Shown: positions 47,101-57,100 of the stretch, piece after piece
How positions within the stretch are numbered: position 1 is the stretch's first letter
Layout: each line of letters begins with the position of its first letter
Source of the DNA: an uncultured Bacteroides sp.
GTDB lineage: Bacteria; Bacteroidota; Bacteroidia; Bacteroidales; Bacteroidaceae
DNA: 64,000 nucleotides
Direction: 5' to 3'
Assembly: GCF_963677945.1 (NCBI RefSeq)
Contig: NZ_OY782578.1
Location: forward strand, 1,860,001 to 1,924,000
Translations under genes and position numbers: made by a program
The notes under the pieces: model-generated
Told to the model about the DNA's origin: nothing
Databases searched by the model: none
What the model saw: only the letters and a program-made list of their open reading frames with translations

Positions 47101-47537
47101 TATCCAAAAGCCTGAAAAAAGATTCTTTGTTTGACTGGAGTAAAGAAAGTGATGCTGATATTAAGTATTACTCTGGAACTGCCAATTATCAGACTACATT
47201 CCAGTGGAAAAACAAAGTAGGCAAGAAAGAAGTATATCTTGATTTGGGTAAAGTAAATGTAATGGCCGAGGTTATTGTTAATGGAATAAATTGCGGAATT
47301 GCATGGACTGCTCCTTATAGAGTTGATATTTCTAAAGCAATAAAGAAAGGAAATAACAACTTAGAGATTCAGATTGTAAATACCTGGTTGAATAAGATGA
47401 AAGGTGTGCGTGATCAAAAGATTAAAGCAGATAATGTTTGGACAAATGCTACCTATTGGTCAGAAAAGTTACCTTTGCAAGAGTCAGGACTTTTAGGACC
47501 TTTAAATCTTCTTATAAAGGAAAGTAAGAGAAAGTAA
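44181..47537 (+). CDS. GH106-like alpha-L-rhamnosidase
   Basis: The 1118-residue protein has a signal peptide (residues 1-21). Residues about 33-120 (WVFWYWMHGAVSKAGITADM, GLGGAYLMPI) are the GH106 opening. A discoidin-like insert follows (SYLVTRNAEGAF, KVCVSDDGVNFRTV). The barrel continues to FMHVDSWECGSQNW and GYDLAPYL, and a C-terminal jelly-roll sandwich (VYLDLGKVNVMAEVIVNG) completes the family's shape. GH106 removes alpha-L-rhamnose from pectic glycans such as rhamnogalacturonan. It follows the GH2 gene by 30 bases. The assignment rests on these motifs only. Confidence 0.85.
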   Translation: MSKYKSFLLFLLILCCTAVTAQKTLLANRFNNPPQEASPWVFWYWMHGAVSKAGITADMEAMKAAGLGGAYLMPIKDTINNKSFLPAYRQLTPEWWEMVRFSMQEADRVGLKLGMHICDGFALAGGPWITPEKSMQKVVWSDTIISGGKIKNMHLYRPESYEGFYKEIGLYAIPVQEEYSTEINVPEVTSSNVEDKTPSYLVTRNAEGAFKASSACWIQYSFKQPFTCRSLELVLNGNNYQSHRLKVCVSDDGVNFRTVKQLTPARQGWQNTDENSTHIIPATTARYFRFYWDPKGSEPGAEDMDAAKWKPTLKIKKLYLSSRALIGQFEGKAGLVWRVSKRTQSDELPDKDCVKQNQVIDLSASLNGDLLNATLPAGKWRIVRMGHTSTGHTNATGGGGKGLECDKFSEEAVKIQFDHWFGEAFRKTDPELAKRVLKFMHVDSWECGSQNWSDNFMAEFKKRRGYDLAPYLLVYTGTPLESAEKTESILNDIRQTISELIVDVFYKTLADKAKEYNCEFSAESVAPTMVSDGMLHYQAVDRPMGEFWLNSPTHDKPNDMLDAISGAHVYGKNIIQAEGFTQLRTMWNENPSMLKPLLDRNYALGINKLFYHVYVHNPYVGKAPGMTLDGIGLFFQRDQTWWKQGKAWVDYARRCQTLLQFGHPVVDIAVFTGEEVPRRAILPDRLVPSLPGIFGKERVESEAKRLANEGQPVREMPVGVSNSANMTDLGDWIDPLSGYAYDSFNKDALVRLSRSEYGKLIVSGGAEYRILVLPKPHPMSPDGDYMSLEVARKIRLLQKSGVVVLLGDKPSRVPGLADKDYNTKEVNKIVDLIWSASPQYKLPYNEADFSQFGLKKDVIFKDNAKDFAWTHRADENVDIYFIANQKNERRKVTVSLRCSGRQPELWNPVTGEIKDAEVWSEFDDRTEVALDLDANESVFVVFQHETEVASGNKQLIVTTAPLQTKDWTVNFPQVSKSLKKDSLFDWSKESDADIKYYSGTANYQTTFQWKNKVGKKEVYLDLGKVNVMAEVIVNGINCGIAWTAPYRVDISKAIKKGNNNLEIQIVNTWLNKMKGVRDQKIKADNVWTNATYWSEKLPLQESGLLGPLNLLIKESKRK

Positions 47538-47577
47538 TAGAGATATTAATAATTTAAATTAGTTTGGTTAGTAGAAA

Positions 47578-47654
47578 CATGTACATGTTCGGATCCAATC
47601 ATGTACAAGATTGAAAGTAATCATGTACAAGATCGAGGGCTAAACATGTACATG
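47578..47654. promoter_or_regulatory. Array of four CATGTACA elements
   Basis: CATGTACA occurs at 47578, 47600, 47622 and 47645, 22, 22 and 23 bases apart. Each sits in a longer imperfect palindrome (AATC-A-TGTACA-A-GATT in copies two and three). The array lies about 80 bases before ATG 47735. A TAGTTTA box (47684-47690) about 30 bases beyond the last copy may be a -7. It is a candidate operator for a dimeric regulator, most naturally the hybrid two-component protein at 54186. Confidence 0.55.
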
Positions 47655-47734
47655 ATTGTTTTAAGATAACCTGAATTAATACTTAGTTTATCATCGGGTT
47701 TTACTTAGATACTGATTATTAAATATATAATTAA

Positions 47735-49165
47735 ATGAATAACAAGTTCAGATTTGGAGCACTCGCGTTGGCGCTATCGCTCTTTTGTTCGACCACATTA
47801 AAGGCCGAAGTTAAACTTCCAGCTTTTTTCTCAAATGGAATGGTTATACAACAACAAACTAATGCTTCTTTTTGGGGAACTTCAACACCTAATAAGAAAC
47901 TGACAATTGTTACATCATGGAATAAAAAGAAATATACTGTTGATGTTGATGGAACAGGAAAATGGAAGGTTGCTCTTGCAACTCCTACAGCCGGTGGTCC
48001 GTATTCAATTACATTCAATGACGGCAAACAAACTGCTCTGCAAGATGTGTTAGTGGGTGAGGTATGGCTTTGCTCTGGTCAGTCAAACATGGAAATGCCA
48101 ATGAAGGGTTATAAGAATCAACCGGTTGATAACTCGAATATGGATATCCTGAAATCTGCAAATTCTCAGATTCGTCTTTTCACTGTAGGACATAATTCTG
48201 TTATCGATGTGCAGAATGATGTAAAAGGCGACTGGAAAGCTGCCACTCCCGAATCGGTAAAAGAATTTAGTGCTACAGCTTATTACTATGGTCGTCTGCT
48301 TCAGCAGATGTTGAATGTTCCGGTTGGACTGATTTGCAGCAGTTGGGGTGGTTCTTGTGCTGAGGCCTGGATGGATAAAGAGATGTTGAAAGGCTTTCCT
48401 GAAATCAAAATACCAAAGTCACCTGAAGATATAGTTGAGAAGAATCGTACTCCTACAACTTTATACCAAGGCATGATTGCTCCGCTGGTTGGCTATACAA
48501 TTAAAGGTGCAATCTGGTATCAGGGAGAATCAAATTATGATCGATCTCAATCATACACAGATCTTTTCTCAACAATGATTAATTTATGGAGAGCTAGATG
48601 GAATCAGGGTAATTTCCCATTCTATTTCTGTCAGATTGCTCCTTATGATTATTCAATCATTACTCCTGCCGGAAAAGAAGTTATCAATTCAGCCTATTTG
48701 CGTGAAGCTCAAAGCAAAGTAGAATGGAAAGTTGAAAATACAGGTATGGCAGTTTTACTTGATGCCGGATTAAAGGAAGGTATTCACCCAAGAAAGAAAC
48801 AAATAGCTGGAGAACGTCTTGCTCTTCAGGCTTTGGTGAAGACTTATAAAATTAACGGCGTAACTGCCGATGGACCGGTTTATAAAGAGATGGCCGTTCA
48901 GAATGATACTATTGTTTTAAGCTTTGACAGAACACAAATGTGGGTTTCCGCTCCAAAAGGTGACTTACAGAACTTTAAAGTAGCCGGTGCAGATAAGAAA
49001 TTCTATCCTGCTAAAGCATGGATTGTAAGAAGTAAGGTGTATGTAAAATCGGATGAAGTAAAGAAACCTGTTGCTGTTCGCTATGCTTTCGAAAACTATG
49101 TGGATGGTGATTTATACGGCACTGAAGGTCTTCCTGTTTCTTCATTCAGAACTGATAATTGGTAA
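47735..49165 (+). CDS. SGNH sialate O-acetylesterase-type carbohydrate esterase
   Basis: The 476-residue protein has a signal peptide (about 1-24). The catalytic Ser lies in VWLCSGQSNMEMPM (SGNH block I), block III is IWYQGESNY and block V is GIHPRKKQIAGERLAL (catalytic Asp/His region). The split domain with an inserted beta sandwich is the SASA/DUF303 layout. It deacetylates sugars such as sialic acid or pectic rhamnose/xylose; the neighbours favour pectin. It begins the second operon, four bases before the DUF5703-like gene. Confidence 0.85.
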   Translation: MNNKFRFGALALALSLFCSTTLKAEVKLPAFFSNGMVIQQQTNASFWGTSTPNKKLTIVTSWNKKKYTVDVDGTGKWKVALATPTAGGPYSITFNDGKQTALQDVLVGEVWLCSGQSNMEMPMKGYKNQPVDNSNMDILKSANSQIRLFTVGHNSVIDVQNDVKGDWKAATPESVKEFSATAYYYGRLLQQMLNVPVGLICSSWGGSCAEAWMDKEMLKGFPEIKIPKSPEDIVEKNRTPTTLYQGMIAPLVGYTIKGAIWYQGESNYDRSQSYTDLFSTMINLWRARWNQGNFPFYFCQIAPYDYSIITPAGKEVINSAYLREAQSKVEWKVENTGMAVLLDAGLKEGIHPRKKQIAGERLALQALVKTYKINGVTADGPVYKEMAVQNDTIVLSFDRTQMWVSAPKGDLQNFKVAGADKKFYPAKAWIVRSKVYVKSDEVKKPVAVRYAFENYVDGDLYGTEGLPVSSFRTDNW

Positions 49166-49169
49166 ATAG

Positions 49170-51464
49170 ATGAAAAAAGCCTTTGTTGCATTTATATTAT
49201 TGACTTTTATTTCTACTAGTCGTGCCGCGAAAGTGACCGACTGGCTTGATTCATATAATGTTTTGTGGACTTCTCAAAGCAAGGGCTCTTACGAGTCCAT
49301 GCCTTGCGGAGGGGGAGACATTGGCCTGAATGTTTGGGTGGAAAACAATGAACTACTGTTTTATATATCACGCAGTGGCTCACTGGATGAAAACAATTGT
49401 CTTCTTAAATCAGGACGTATCCGTGTAAAGCTGACTCCCAATCCTTTTATAAATTCAAATTTTAGTCAGCAATTAAATCTGCGAAAAGGTTTTGTCGATG
49501 TTAATACCGGCAATACGAATATCCGTTTATGGGTAAATGTATTTAGTCCGGTTATTCATGTTGATATCAATAGCAAAGAAAAGCTTTCGACAGAGGTTTA
49601 TTATGAAAACTGGCGCTATAAAGACCGTCCGGTTAGAAAGGGAGAGGGGAATGCCAATTCCTATAAATGGGCAATTCCTAAAGGACTTGTAACAAAGGCA
49701 GATGCAATAGAGAATAGTGCAGATAAAGTAATTTTCTATCATAAAAACGATGCTCAGACAGTTTTTGATGTAACCGTTGCTCAGCAAGGGATGGATTCCG
49801 TTAAAAGTAAGATGTATAATCCAATTGGAAATCTTACATCTGGTGGAATGCTTTTTGGAGATAATCTAAAGTTTGCAGGAATTGCCTCAGGAGAATACTG
49901 CGGTACTGATTATAAATCATGGTGTATGAAGAGTGTGAAACCTTCATCCTCGCATCATATTCTGATTGCTTTGCATACACAACAGACAGAATCTCTTGAT
50001 CAGTGGAAGCAAGGATTAGCTGATATTTTGAAAGGAATAAAGAGCAATGATGATCAGAAAAAGACTCAAGCCTGGTGGAACTCCTTCTGGAACAAGAGTG
50101 CTATTCTCATAAACGAAACAAATAAAGATTCCGAAGCCTGGAAGATAGGAAGAAACTATCAGCTTTTCCGTTATATGCTAGGTTGTAATGCTTACGGCAG
50201 TTATCCAACTAAATTTAACGGCGGCTTATTTACTTTTGATCCGGCTCGCGTTGATTCTACATTAAACTTCACTCCCGATTTTCGTAAGTGGGGTGGGGGA
50301 ACAATGACTGCCCAAAATCAGCGATTAGTCTATTTCCCGATGCTTAAGAGCGGAGACTTTGATATGATGAAGTCTCAGTTCGACTTTTATCTGCGTATTC
50401 TTAAAAATGCAGAACTACGAAGCAAGGTTTACTGGAATCACGAAGGAGGATGCTTTACTGAACAAATAGAGAACTTTGGTTTACCTAATCCGAGTGAGTA
50501 TGGATGGAAACGTCCGGCAAACTTTGATAAGGGATTAGAATATAATGCCTGGCTGGAATATCAGTGGGATACAGTACTTGAGTTCTGTGATATGATTCTT
50601 GAAACAAAAGAATATAATAGCGAGAAAATAGATAAGTATGTTCCTTTAATTGAGAGCGTTTTGACTTTCTTTGATGAGCACTACAGAATGCTGGCTACTC
50701 AGCGTGGTAGAAAAGTGCTGGATGGCGACGGACATCTTGTTTTATATCCGGGTTCGGCTTGTGAAACTTATAAAATGGCTTATAATTCCACATCTACTAT
50801 TTCAGCTTTGAAAGTTGTTTTAGAAAAAATGATTGAATATTCGGCTACGGATAGTACTAAATCTGCTCGCTGGAAACAAATGCTTTCAACTATTCCACCC
50901 ATTACTATAAAAGAAGAGAATGGAAAGAAGATGATAGCTCCTGCTAAATTATGGGAAAGAATCAATAATATTGAATCTCCGCAATTGTATCCAGTATTTC
51001 CATGGAGAGTATATGGAGTGGGAAAAAAAGATTTAGATGTAGCGGTTAATACTTATCTTAACGATTCTGATGCGTTGAAGTTCAGAAGTCATGTAGGATG
51101 GAAACAGGATAATATTTTTGCAGCTTGTCTGGGACTTACCAAAGAAGCACAAAGGCTGACTTCGTTAAAAATGAAGGATAGTGAACTTCGATTCCCCACA
51201 TTCTGGGGACCAGGTTATGACTGGACTCCCGACCATAATTGGGGAGGTAGTGGAATGATTGGCCTTCAGGAAATGCTCATGCAGACTAATGGGGAACAAA
51301 TTCTTCTTTTCCCGGCATGGCCTGTTGAATGGAACGTTCATTTTAAGATGCATGCTCCTAAAAATACGACTGTTGAAGTGGAACTTAAAGATGGAAAGGT
51401 TACTACTCTACAAGTATATCCTGCTGAAAGGATGAAAGATGTTGTTATTATGATTAAGAAATAA
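49170..51464 (+). CDS. DUF5703-like glycoside hydrolase-type protein
   Basis: The 764-residue protein has a signal peptide (residues 1-19). Residues 25-275 are a beta-sandwich (NVLWTSQSKGSYESMPCGGGDIGLNVW), the rest an (alpha/alpha)6-type barrel with WNHEGGCFTEQI, LYPGSACETYKMAYN and FWGPGYDWTPDHNWGG. Layout resembles GH95 and DUF5703 proteins. Catalytic residues cannot be named. It lies between the esterase and the second GH2 gene, so it should act on the same polymer. Confidence 0.75.
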   Translation: MKKAFVAFILLTFISTSRAAKVTDWLDSYNVLWTSQSKGSYESMPCGGGDIGLNVWVENNELLFYISRSGSLDENNCLLKSGRIRVKLTPNPFINSNFSQQLNLRKGFVDVNTGNTNIRLWVNVFSPVIHVDINSKEKLSTEVYYENWRYKDRPVRKGEGNANSYKWAIPKGLVTKADAIENSADKVIFYHKNDAQTVFDVTVAQQGMDSVKSKMYNPIGNLTSGGMLFGDNLKFAGIASGEYCGTDYKSWCMKSVKPSSSHHILIALHTQQTESLDQWKQGLADILKGIKSNDDQKKTQAWWNSFWNKSAILINETNKDSEAWKIGRNYQLFRYMLGCNAYGSYPTKFNGGLFTFDPARVDSTLNFTPDFRKWGGGTMTAQNQRLVYFPMLKSGDFDMMKSQFDFYLRILKNAELRSKVYWNHEGGCFTEQIENFGLPNPSEYGWKRPANFDKGLEYNAWLEYQWDTVLEFCDMILETKEYNSEKIDKYVPLIESVLTFFDEHYRMLATQRGRKVLDGDGHLVLYPGSACETYKMAYNSTSTISALKVVLEKMIEYSATDSTKSARWKQMLSTIPPITIKEENGKKMIAPAKLWERINNIESPQLYPVFPWRVYGVGKKDLDVAVNTYLNDSDALKFRSHVGWKQDNIFAACLGLTKEAQRLTSLKMKDSELRFPTFWGPGYDWTPDHNWGGSGMIGLQEMLMQTNGEQILLFPAWPVEWNVHFKMHAPKNTTVEVELKDGKVTTLQVYPAERMKDVVIMIKK

Positions 51465-51484
51465 TAAAATAAATATAGAATAGA

Positions 51485-54094
51485 ATGAAGAATGTTATTG
51501 CAGCACTTTTGCTCTTTTTAATGCCGGCGCTTGGTTTTGCCGGTTCATATTGTCCTGAGACTTCAGTTGCAGGCTTTATCGATTTAAAAGGCAGTGGGAG
51601 AATTGTTTATAATTTCAATCCGGGATGGCGTTTCTTTAAAGGAGATGTTAAAAATGGCGATGCTATCGGATTGGATGATTCATCGTGGGAAGTTGTTGCA
51701 ACACCACATACCGTAGCATTGGAACCAGCTGAAGCCAGTGGCTGTCGCAATTATCAGGGACCGGCTTGGTACAGAAAGCATTTTGTGGTTGATAAATCGC
51801 TAAAAGGAAAGAATGTTTCGGTATACTTCGAAGCTGTGATGGGTAAATCAGATGTTTATGTAAATGGTAAACTGGTAAAACAACACCTTGGCGGTTATCT
51901 TCCTTTCTCAGTATCATTAACAGATCTTGGTATCCGTGCCGGTGAATCTTGTCTGATTGCAGTCTTTACCGACAATAGTGATGATAAGAACTTTCCTCCG
52001 GGAAAGAAACAATATACGCTTGACTTTGCTTATCATGGAGGTATCTATCGTGATGTTTGGATGATTGCAAAATCGCCTGTGGCTATTACGGATGCAATTG
52101 AAGCAAACAAAGTTGCTGGAGGTGGAGTCTTTGTTCATTATGATAATATCAGCGAAAAAAGTGCTGATGTTTTTGTAGATACGGACGTTAAGAATGAAAG
52201 TAAACAAAGCAAGACTGTATATCTGGAAACAGAACTTTGTGATAAAGCTGGGAAAGTTATAGCTCGAGAAAAGACAAAGCTTGTTCTGGCTAATGGTGAA
52301 AGCAAAACTGCAAAGCAAAAGATCACAGTTCGCAAACCTAATCTTTGGTCTCCGGATGCTCCGTATTTGTATAAGATTAATTCAAGAGTACTTGATGGAA
52401 AGGTTTCTCTGGATGGTGGAACCACTCGTATTGGTATACATAAAGCTGAGTTCCGTGGAAAAGATGGATTCTATCTTAATGGAAAGCCTTACGGACAGTT
52501 AATTGGTGCTAACAGACATCAGGATTTTGGATATGTAGGAAATGCTCTTCCTAACTCTCAGCAATGGCGCGATGCTAAGAAATTACGTGATGCCGGTTGC
52601 AAAATAATCCGTTCCGCACATTATCCTCAGGATCCTGCATTCATGGATGCTTGCGATGAGCTTGGTCTGTTTATAATTGTAGCTACTCCGGGATGGCAAT
52701 TCTGGAATAAAGATCCTCATTTTGCAGAATTAGTAAATGAGAATACGCATCAGATGATTCGTAGAGATCGTAATCATACATCAGTTCTTATCTGGGAACC
52801 GATATTGAACGAAACACGTTATCCGCTGGATTTCTCTTTGTCTGCATTAAAGGTTACAAAGGATGAATTCCCGTATCCGGGTGCTCCGGTTGCTGCAGGA
52901 GACTTGCATTCTGACGGAGTTGCCGATAATTACGGTTTGGTATATGGCTGGCCTACTGATGAGGGAAAAGCGAAACAATGTATCTTTACCCGTGAGTTTG
53001 GTGAAAATGTAGACGACTGGTATGCTCATAACAATAACAACCGTGCATCAAGAAGTTGGGGTGAACGTCCTCAATTGGTACAGGCTCTTTCATTAGCAGA
53101 ATCTTATGGTGCGATGTTTAAAACAACCGGACAGTTTATTGGTGGTGCACAATGGCATCCTTTTGATCACCAACGCGGCTACCACCCCGATCCATATTGG
53201 GGAGGAATCTTTGATTGTTTCCGCCAGCCGAAATATGCATATTACATGTTTAAGAGTCAGATATCTCCCAAAGCTACTCATCCTGTTTGTGAAACAGGAC
53301 CAATGGTCTATGTAGCTAATGAAATATCTCCATTCTCGGATAGCGATGTAGTTGTTTTCAGTAATTGCGATTCTGTGAGATTGATTACTTATGAAAAAGA
53401 TACAATTGTACAACCTGTTATCCACGATAAGAATGGAATACCTAATGCTCCGGTAATATTTAAGAATGTCTATAATTTCTGGGATATGAGACAATATACT
53501 TATGTTCAGAAGAACTGGCAGAAAGTAAGTTTTGTTGCAGAAGGTATTATAGATGGTAAGGTGGTGTGCAGCTATAAAAGAATGCCATCACGTCGTTCTA
53601 CAAAATTAAGATTAACTCTTGATCACGAAGGACAGGCATTAGTTGCCGATGGTTCTGATTTTGCTGTTGTTATTGCAGAAGTTACTGATGATAGCGGAAA
53701 TGTGCGCAGATTGGCAAAAGAAAATGTTGTTTTCACCGTTGAAGGTGAGGGAACAATCATTGGTGATGCAAGTATTGGTGCCAATCCGCGAGCTGTGGAA
53801 TTTGGTTCTGCTCCTGTATTGATCCGTGCAACAAATAAAGCAGGCAAAATAAAGGTTAAAGCTCATGTTCAGTTTGAAGGAGTTTATTCTCCTACATCTG
53901 CAGAACTGGAATTTGAAAGTGTTCCGACTGAAAGACCTTTCTGTTATATAGATCAGGTACAAAGCAAAGTTAACCGGAACAATAAAACGACCAATGAAAC
54001 AAAACCAACTCTTACAGAAGAAGAAAAACAAAAAGTTCTGAATGAAGTTGAACTTCAGCAGACAGAGTTTGGTGAAAAGCACTTAAAATATTGA
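51485..54094 (+). CDS. Second GH2 family hydrolase
   Basis: The 869-residue protein has a signal peptide (residues 1-19), jelly-roll domain (WRFFKGDV, PHTVALEPAEASG, PAWYRKHF), Ig-like domain and barrel with IGANRHQDFG, LIWEPILNETRY (acid/base Glu of the N-E pair) and IFTREFGENVDDW (nucleophile Glu). A C-terminal Ig-like domain and a charged coil end it. It differs from the first GH2 by its longer C-terminal domains and atypical WEPILNE. It ends in TGA. Confidence 0.88.
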   Translation: MKNVIAALLLFLMPALGFAGSYCPETSVAGFIDLKGSGRIVYNFNPGWRFFKGDVKNGDAIGLDDSSWEVVATPHTVALEPAEASGCRNYQGPAWYRKHFVVDKSLKGKNVSVYFEAVMGKSDVYVNGKLVKQHLGGYLPFSVSLTDLGIRAGESCLIAVFTDNSDDKNFPPGKKQYTLDFAYHGGIYRDVWMIAKSPVAITDAIEANKVAGGGVFVHYDNISEKSADVFVDTDVKNESKQSKTVYLETELCDKAGKVIAREKTKLVLANGESKTAKQKITVRKPNLWSPDAPYLYKINSRVLDGKVSLDGGTTRIGIHKAEFRGKDGFYLNGKPYGQLIGANRHQDFGYVGNALPNSQQWRDAKKLRDAGCKIIRSAHYPQDPAFMDACDELGLFIIVATPGWQFWNKDPHFAELVNENTHQMIRRDRNHTSVLIWEPILNETRYPLDFSLSALKVTKDEFPYPGAPVAAGDLHSDGVADNYGLVYGWPTDEGKAKQCIFTREFGENVDDWYAHNNNNRASRSWGERPQLVQALSLAESYGAMFKTTGQFIGGAQWHPFDHQRGYHPDPYWGGIFDCFRQPKYAYYMFKSQISPKATHPVCETGPMVYVANEISPFSDSDVVVFSNCDSVRLITYEKDTIVQPVIHDKNGIPNAPVIFKNVYNFWDMRQYTYVQKNWQKVSFVAEGIIDGKVVCSYKRMPSRRSTKLRLTLDHEGQALVADGSDFAVVIAEVTDDSGNVRRLAKENVVFTVEGEGTIIGDASIGANPRAVEFGSAPVLIRATNKAGKIKVKAHVQFEGVYSPTSAELEFESVPTERPFCYIDQVQSKVNRNNKTTNETKPTLTEEEKQKVLNEVELQQTEFGEKHLKY

Positions 54095-54123
54095 TTAATA
54101 AGTTTTAAAGTGTTAACCGATTG

Positions 54124-54154
54124 TTGTACATTTGTCTGCCTTTGCTTAACTTTG
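54124..54154 (+). promoter_or_regulatory. Promoter of the hybrid two-component regulator
   Basis: TTG at 54124-54126, 20 bases, and TAACTTTG at 54147-54154 match the Bacteroidetes consensus exactly. The ATG at 54186 is 32 bases further, so the regulator gene has its own promoter within the cluster. Confidence 0.8.
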
Positions 54155-54185
54155 ACCTCATACTTAAAAAAAACAGGCAGAAGAC

Positions 54186-57100
54186 ATGAATAAATATTTG
54201 GTGCTTATAATTATGTTATTTTGCTGTCGTTTTGCGACAGCAAGTAATAACATAATTATTGAGCATTATTCAGTTGAGAATGGAGTTCCTCATGAAATTG
54301 TAAATTGTGCTATCAAAGATTCTGAAGGCTTTGTATGGTTTGGTACATGGTATGGATTATGCAGTTTCGATGGACAGAAGTTTAAAACATACAATAGTCG
54401 GAATCTCTACTATACAGATATACCTCCCAGAAAAATTCAAAAAATAATAGAAGATAAGAGCTGTAACTTATGGGTCAAAACCGTTGACCACAAGCTTTAT
54501 CTTTTTGATAAGCACAAAGAGTGTTTTTACTCTGTGTTTAATGAACTGAGAAAAAATTACTCAGTAAATTCTCAGATTATTAAGATTCAGAAAACAGCCG
54601 ACGGAGAACTTTTATTATTAACAAAAAACAAAGACTTATTAAAAGCTTCCTCCAATAAGGATGGCAAACTAAATATTATTCTCCTTCACAACTCAAAAGT
54701 CAAGGCCGGCAATACAAAGCTGAAGAAAAATCTATTGTGCGAAAGCAAGGATTATATCAGCTGGATTGGTACAGATTACAAAATTCTGTCCAGCCCTAAA
54801 GGGAATTCCTTAAAATCTAAGCCATCTGATTTTATATTAAAAGGACTTGGTGTTACTCCCGAAACAGAATTTTCATGTGCATACGAGAATAAAGGAGTTT
54901 TATGGGTAGGGGATAAAAAAGGTAATATTTATCTGATAACTCTCTATAACGGACGTATTATCCCCATAAAAATATTATCCGGTAAAGGAGCTATTGAGAA
55001 TATCTTTATTGAAAACAGAACAAAGATATATATTTCTGTTGCTAATAAAGGTGTCTATTTATATGACTTGAAGAAAAAGACTTTCAAACTATTATTCACT
55101 CCTCAGGTTAAGGAACCTGTTGTGAAGCTATTTAGTGATAGTTACGGAAAAATATGGTTTGTTCTTGGAAAGAAAGGGGTAGTATATTATAACCCGGTGA
55201 ATAATGAAATTAAGCAATTCATTTTTCAGGATGGTCTTGTAAATGAAGAAATTCAGGAACAAGACGGAAAAGAACATGGAATGTTCTTTATTACTTCATC
55301 AGGTGATTTAGTCCGGATTGACCGTAATAAACTTACAGAGGATTACTTAAATCATTCTGAAGAGTTCCTTAAATTCGAAAAAGGGAACAGACTTTGTAAC
55401 TTATTAATGGACAAAGACGGTGTATTGTGGGTTACTTCTTTGGACAATGGTATTTATAAAATTACTTTTCCTAAAAAACAATTTTCTCTTTTTTCTCCGT
55501 GTAGCTTTGAAAACAAAACTACAGATCCCGAAATCTGTAAAGTAGGAGTTAAATCTTTATTTGAAGCAAAGAATGGTGATATATGGGTCGGAACCCGTAA
55601 TTCGGAAGTCTATAGAATTGCTAGAAATGGTGCTTTGAAGCAAAAGTTCTTTGAGGGTAATTACAATATTGGAAATGTATACCATGTAATGGAAGACAAC
55701 CAGGGTAATCTATGGTTCTCAACCAAAGGAAAAGGTCTTGTAAAGGCTGAACCCGATAATTCATCAAAATTGGGATTTCGTTTTACCCGTTTTATGAATG
55801 AAGAAGATAACCCGAATTCAATTAGCAGTAATGAAGTCTATTGTTCTTATCAAGATAGCAAGGGACGTATCTGGGCAGGTTTGTTCGGTGGTGGTCTGAA
55901 TTTATTGGAAGAAGAAAATGGAAGAGCTATCTTCAGACATAAATATAATTGCTTTAGCTATTATCCATCCAATGGCATGTATATGGAGATTCGGAATATG
56001 ATCGAAGACTCCGAAGGACGTATATGGGTTGGTACAAGTGATGGGTTGATGTCGTTTGATGGAAACTTCAAAAGAGCTGATAAAATAAAATTTGAGGTTT
56101 ATCAGAATGGATCAGATATTTCAGATAATGATATATATGCATTATATAAAGACAAGAAATCACAAATATGGGTAAGTGTTTTCGGAGGTGGATTAAATAA
56201 GCTTATTAGCTATGATCATGAAACCAGAATGCCTGTTTTTCAATCTTATGGCCTGAAGGAAGGATTGAAAAGTGATGTTATCCTGTCTATAGTGGAGGAT
56301 ATAAGAGGTAATCTCTGGTTGGCTACTGAAATGGGTATTTCCCGTTTTAATATGAAAACACAATCTTTCCGTAACTTTGATAAGTATGACGGCTTTATTC
56401 CGGTAAAAATGGAAGAGGAGTGCGCATTACGTTGTGCGTCCGGACAGCTATGGTTTGGGTGTAAAGATGGTATAATAAAGTTTGATCCATCCAGACTTGA
56501 AACATATAATTTTGCAAATAAAACTTATATTGTTGATTTTAAAGTTTCTAATCAAGACTACAATTCATTAAATACAGGCGAACATAGATTATCTGTGAAG
56601 GAACTTAAAACTATTACTCTGAAGCATAATCAGTCTATGTTTACAATTGAGTTTGCTGCACTAAACTATTATAATCAGAATCGCATCAGCTATAAATATA
56701 TACTTCAGGGATACGAAGAAGAATGGCACTTTAGTGGAAAGAACCGGATTGCTTCATATACAAATGTGCCTCCGGGCAAGTATTTGTTTAAGGTAAGAAC
56801 AATCGACGAAGCAAATCCTTCTTTTGTTTCTGAAAGAACATTAGAGATTGTTATTCTTCCACCTTGGTGGAGGTCTGATATTGCCTATGTAATTTATGTT
56901 ATATTGTTCCTGGCTTTATTATATGGAGTTATGAAGTTTGTCTTTTTTATGATAAAGATAAAGAATGACATCTATATTGAACAGAAACTTGCAGAATTGA
57001 AAATTAAGTTCTTTACCAATATATCACATGAGCTGCGTACGCCTCTGACATTGATTAAGGGACCTATTCAGGAACTGAGGGAGAAAGAAAAATTATCTGA

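Noticed and set aside
47578-47654. Four CATGTACA repeats as a CRISPR array
   Set aside because: The repeat unit is far too short, spacers are about 12-14 bases and similar to each other, and no cas gene is near.
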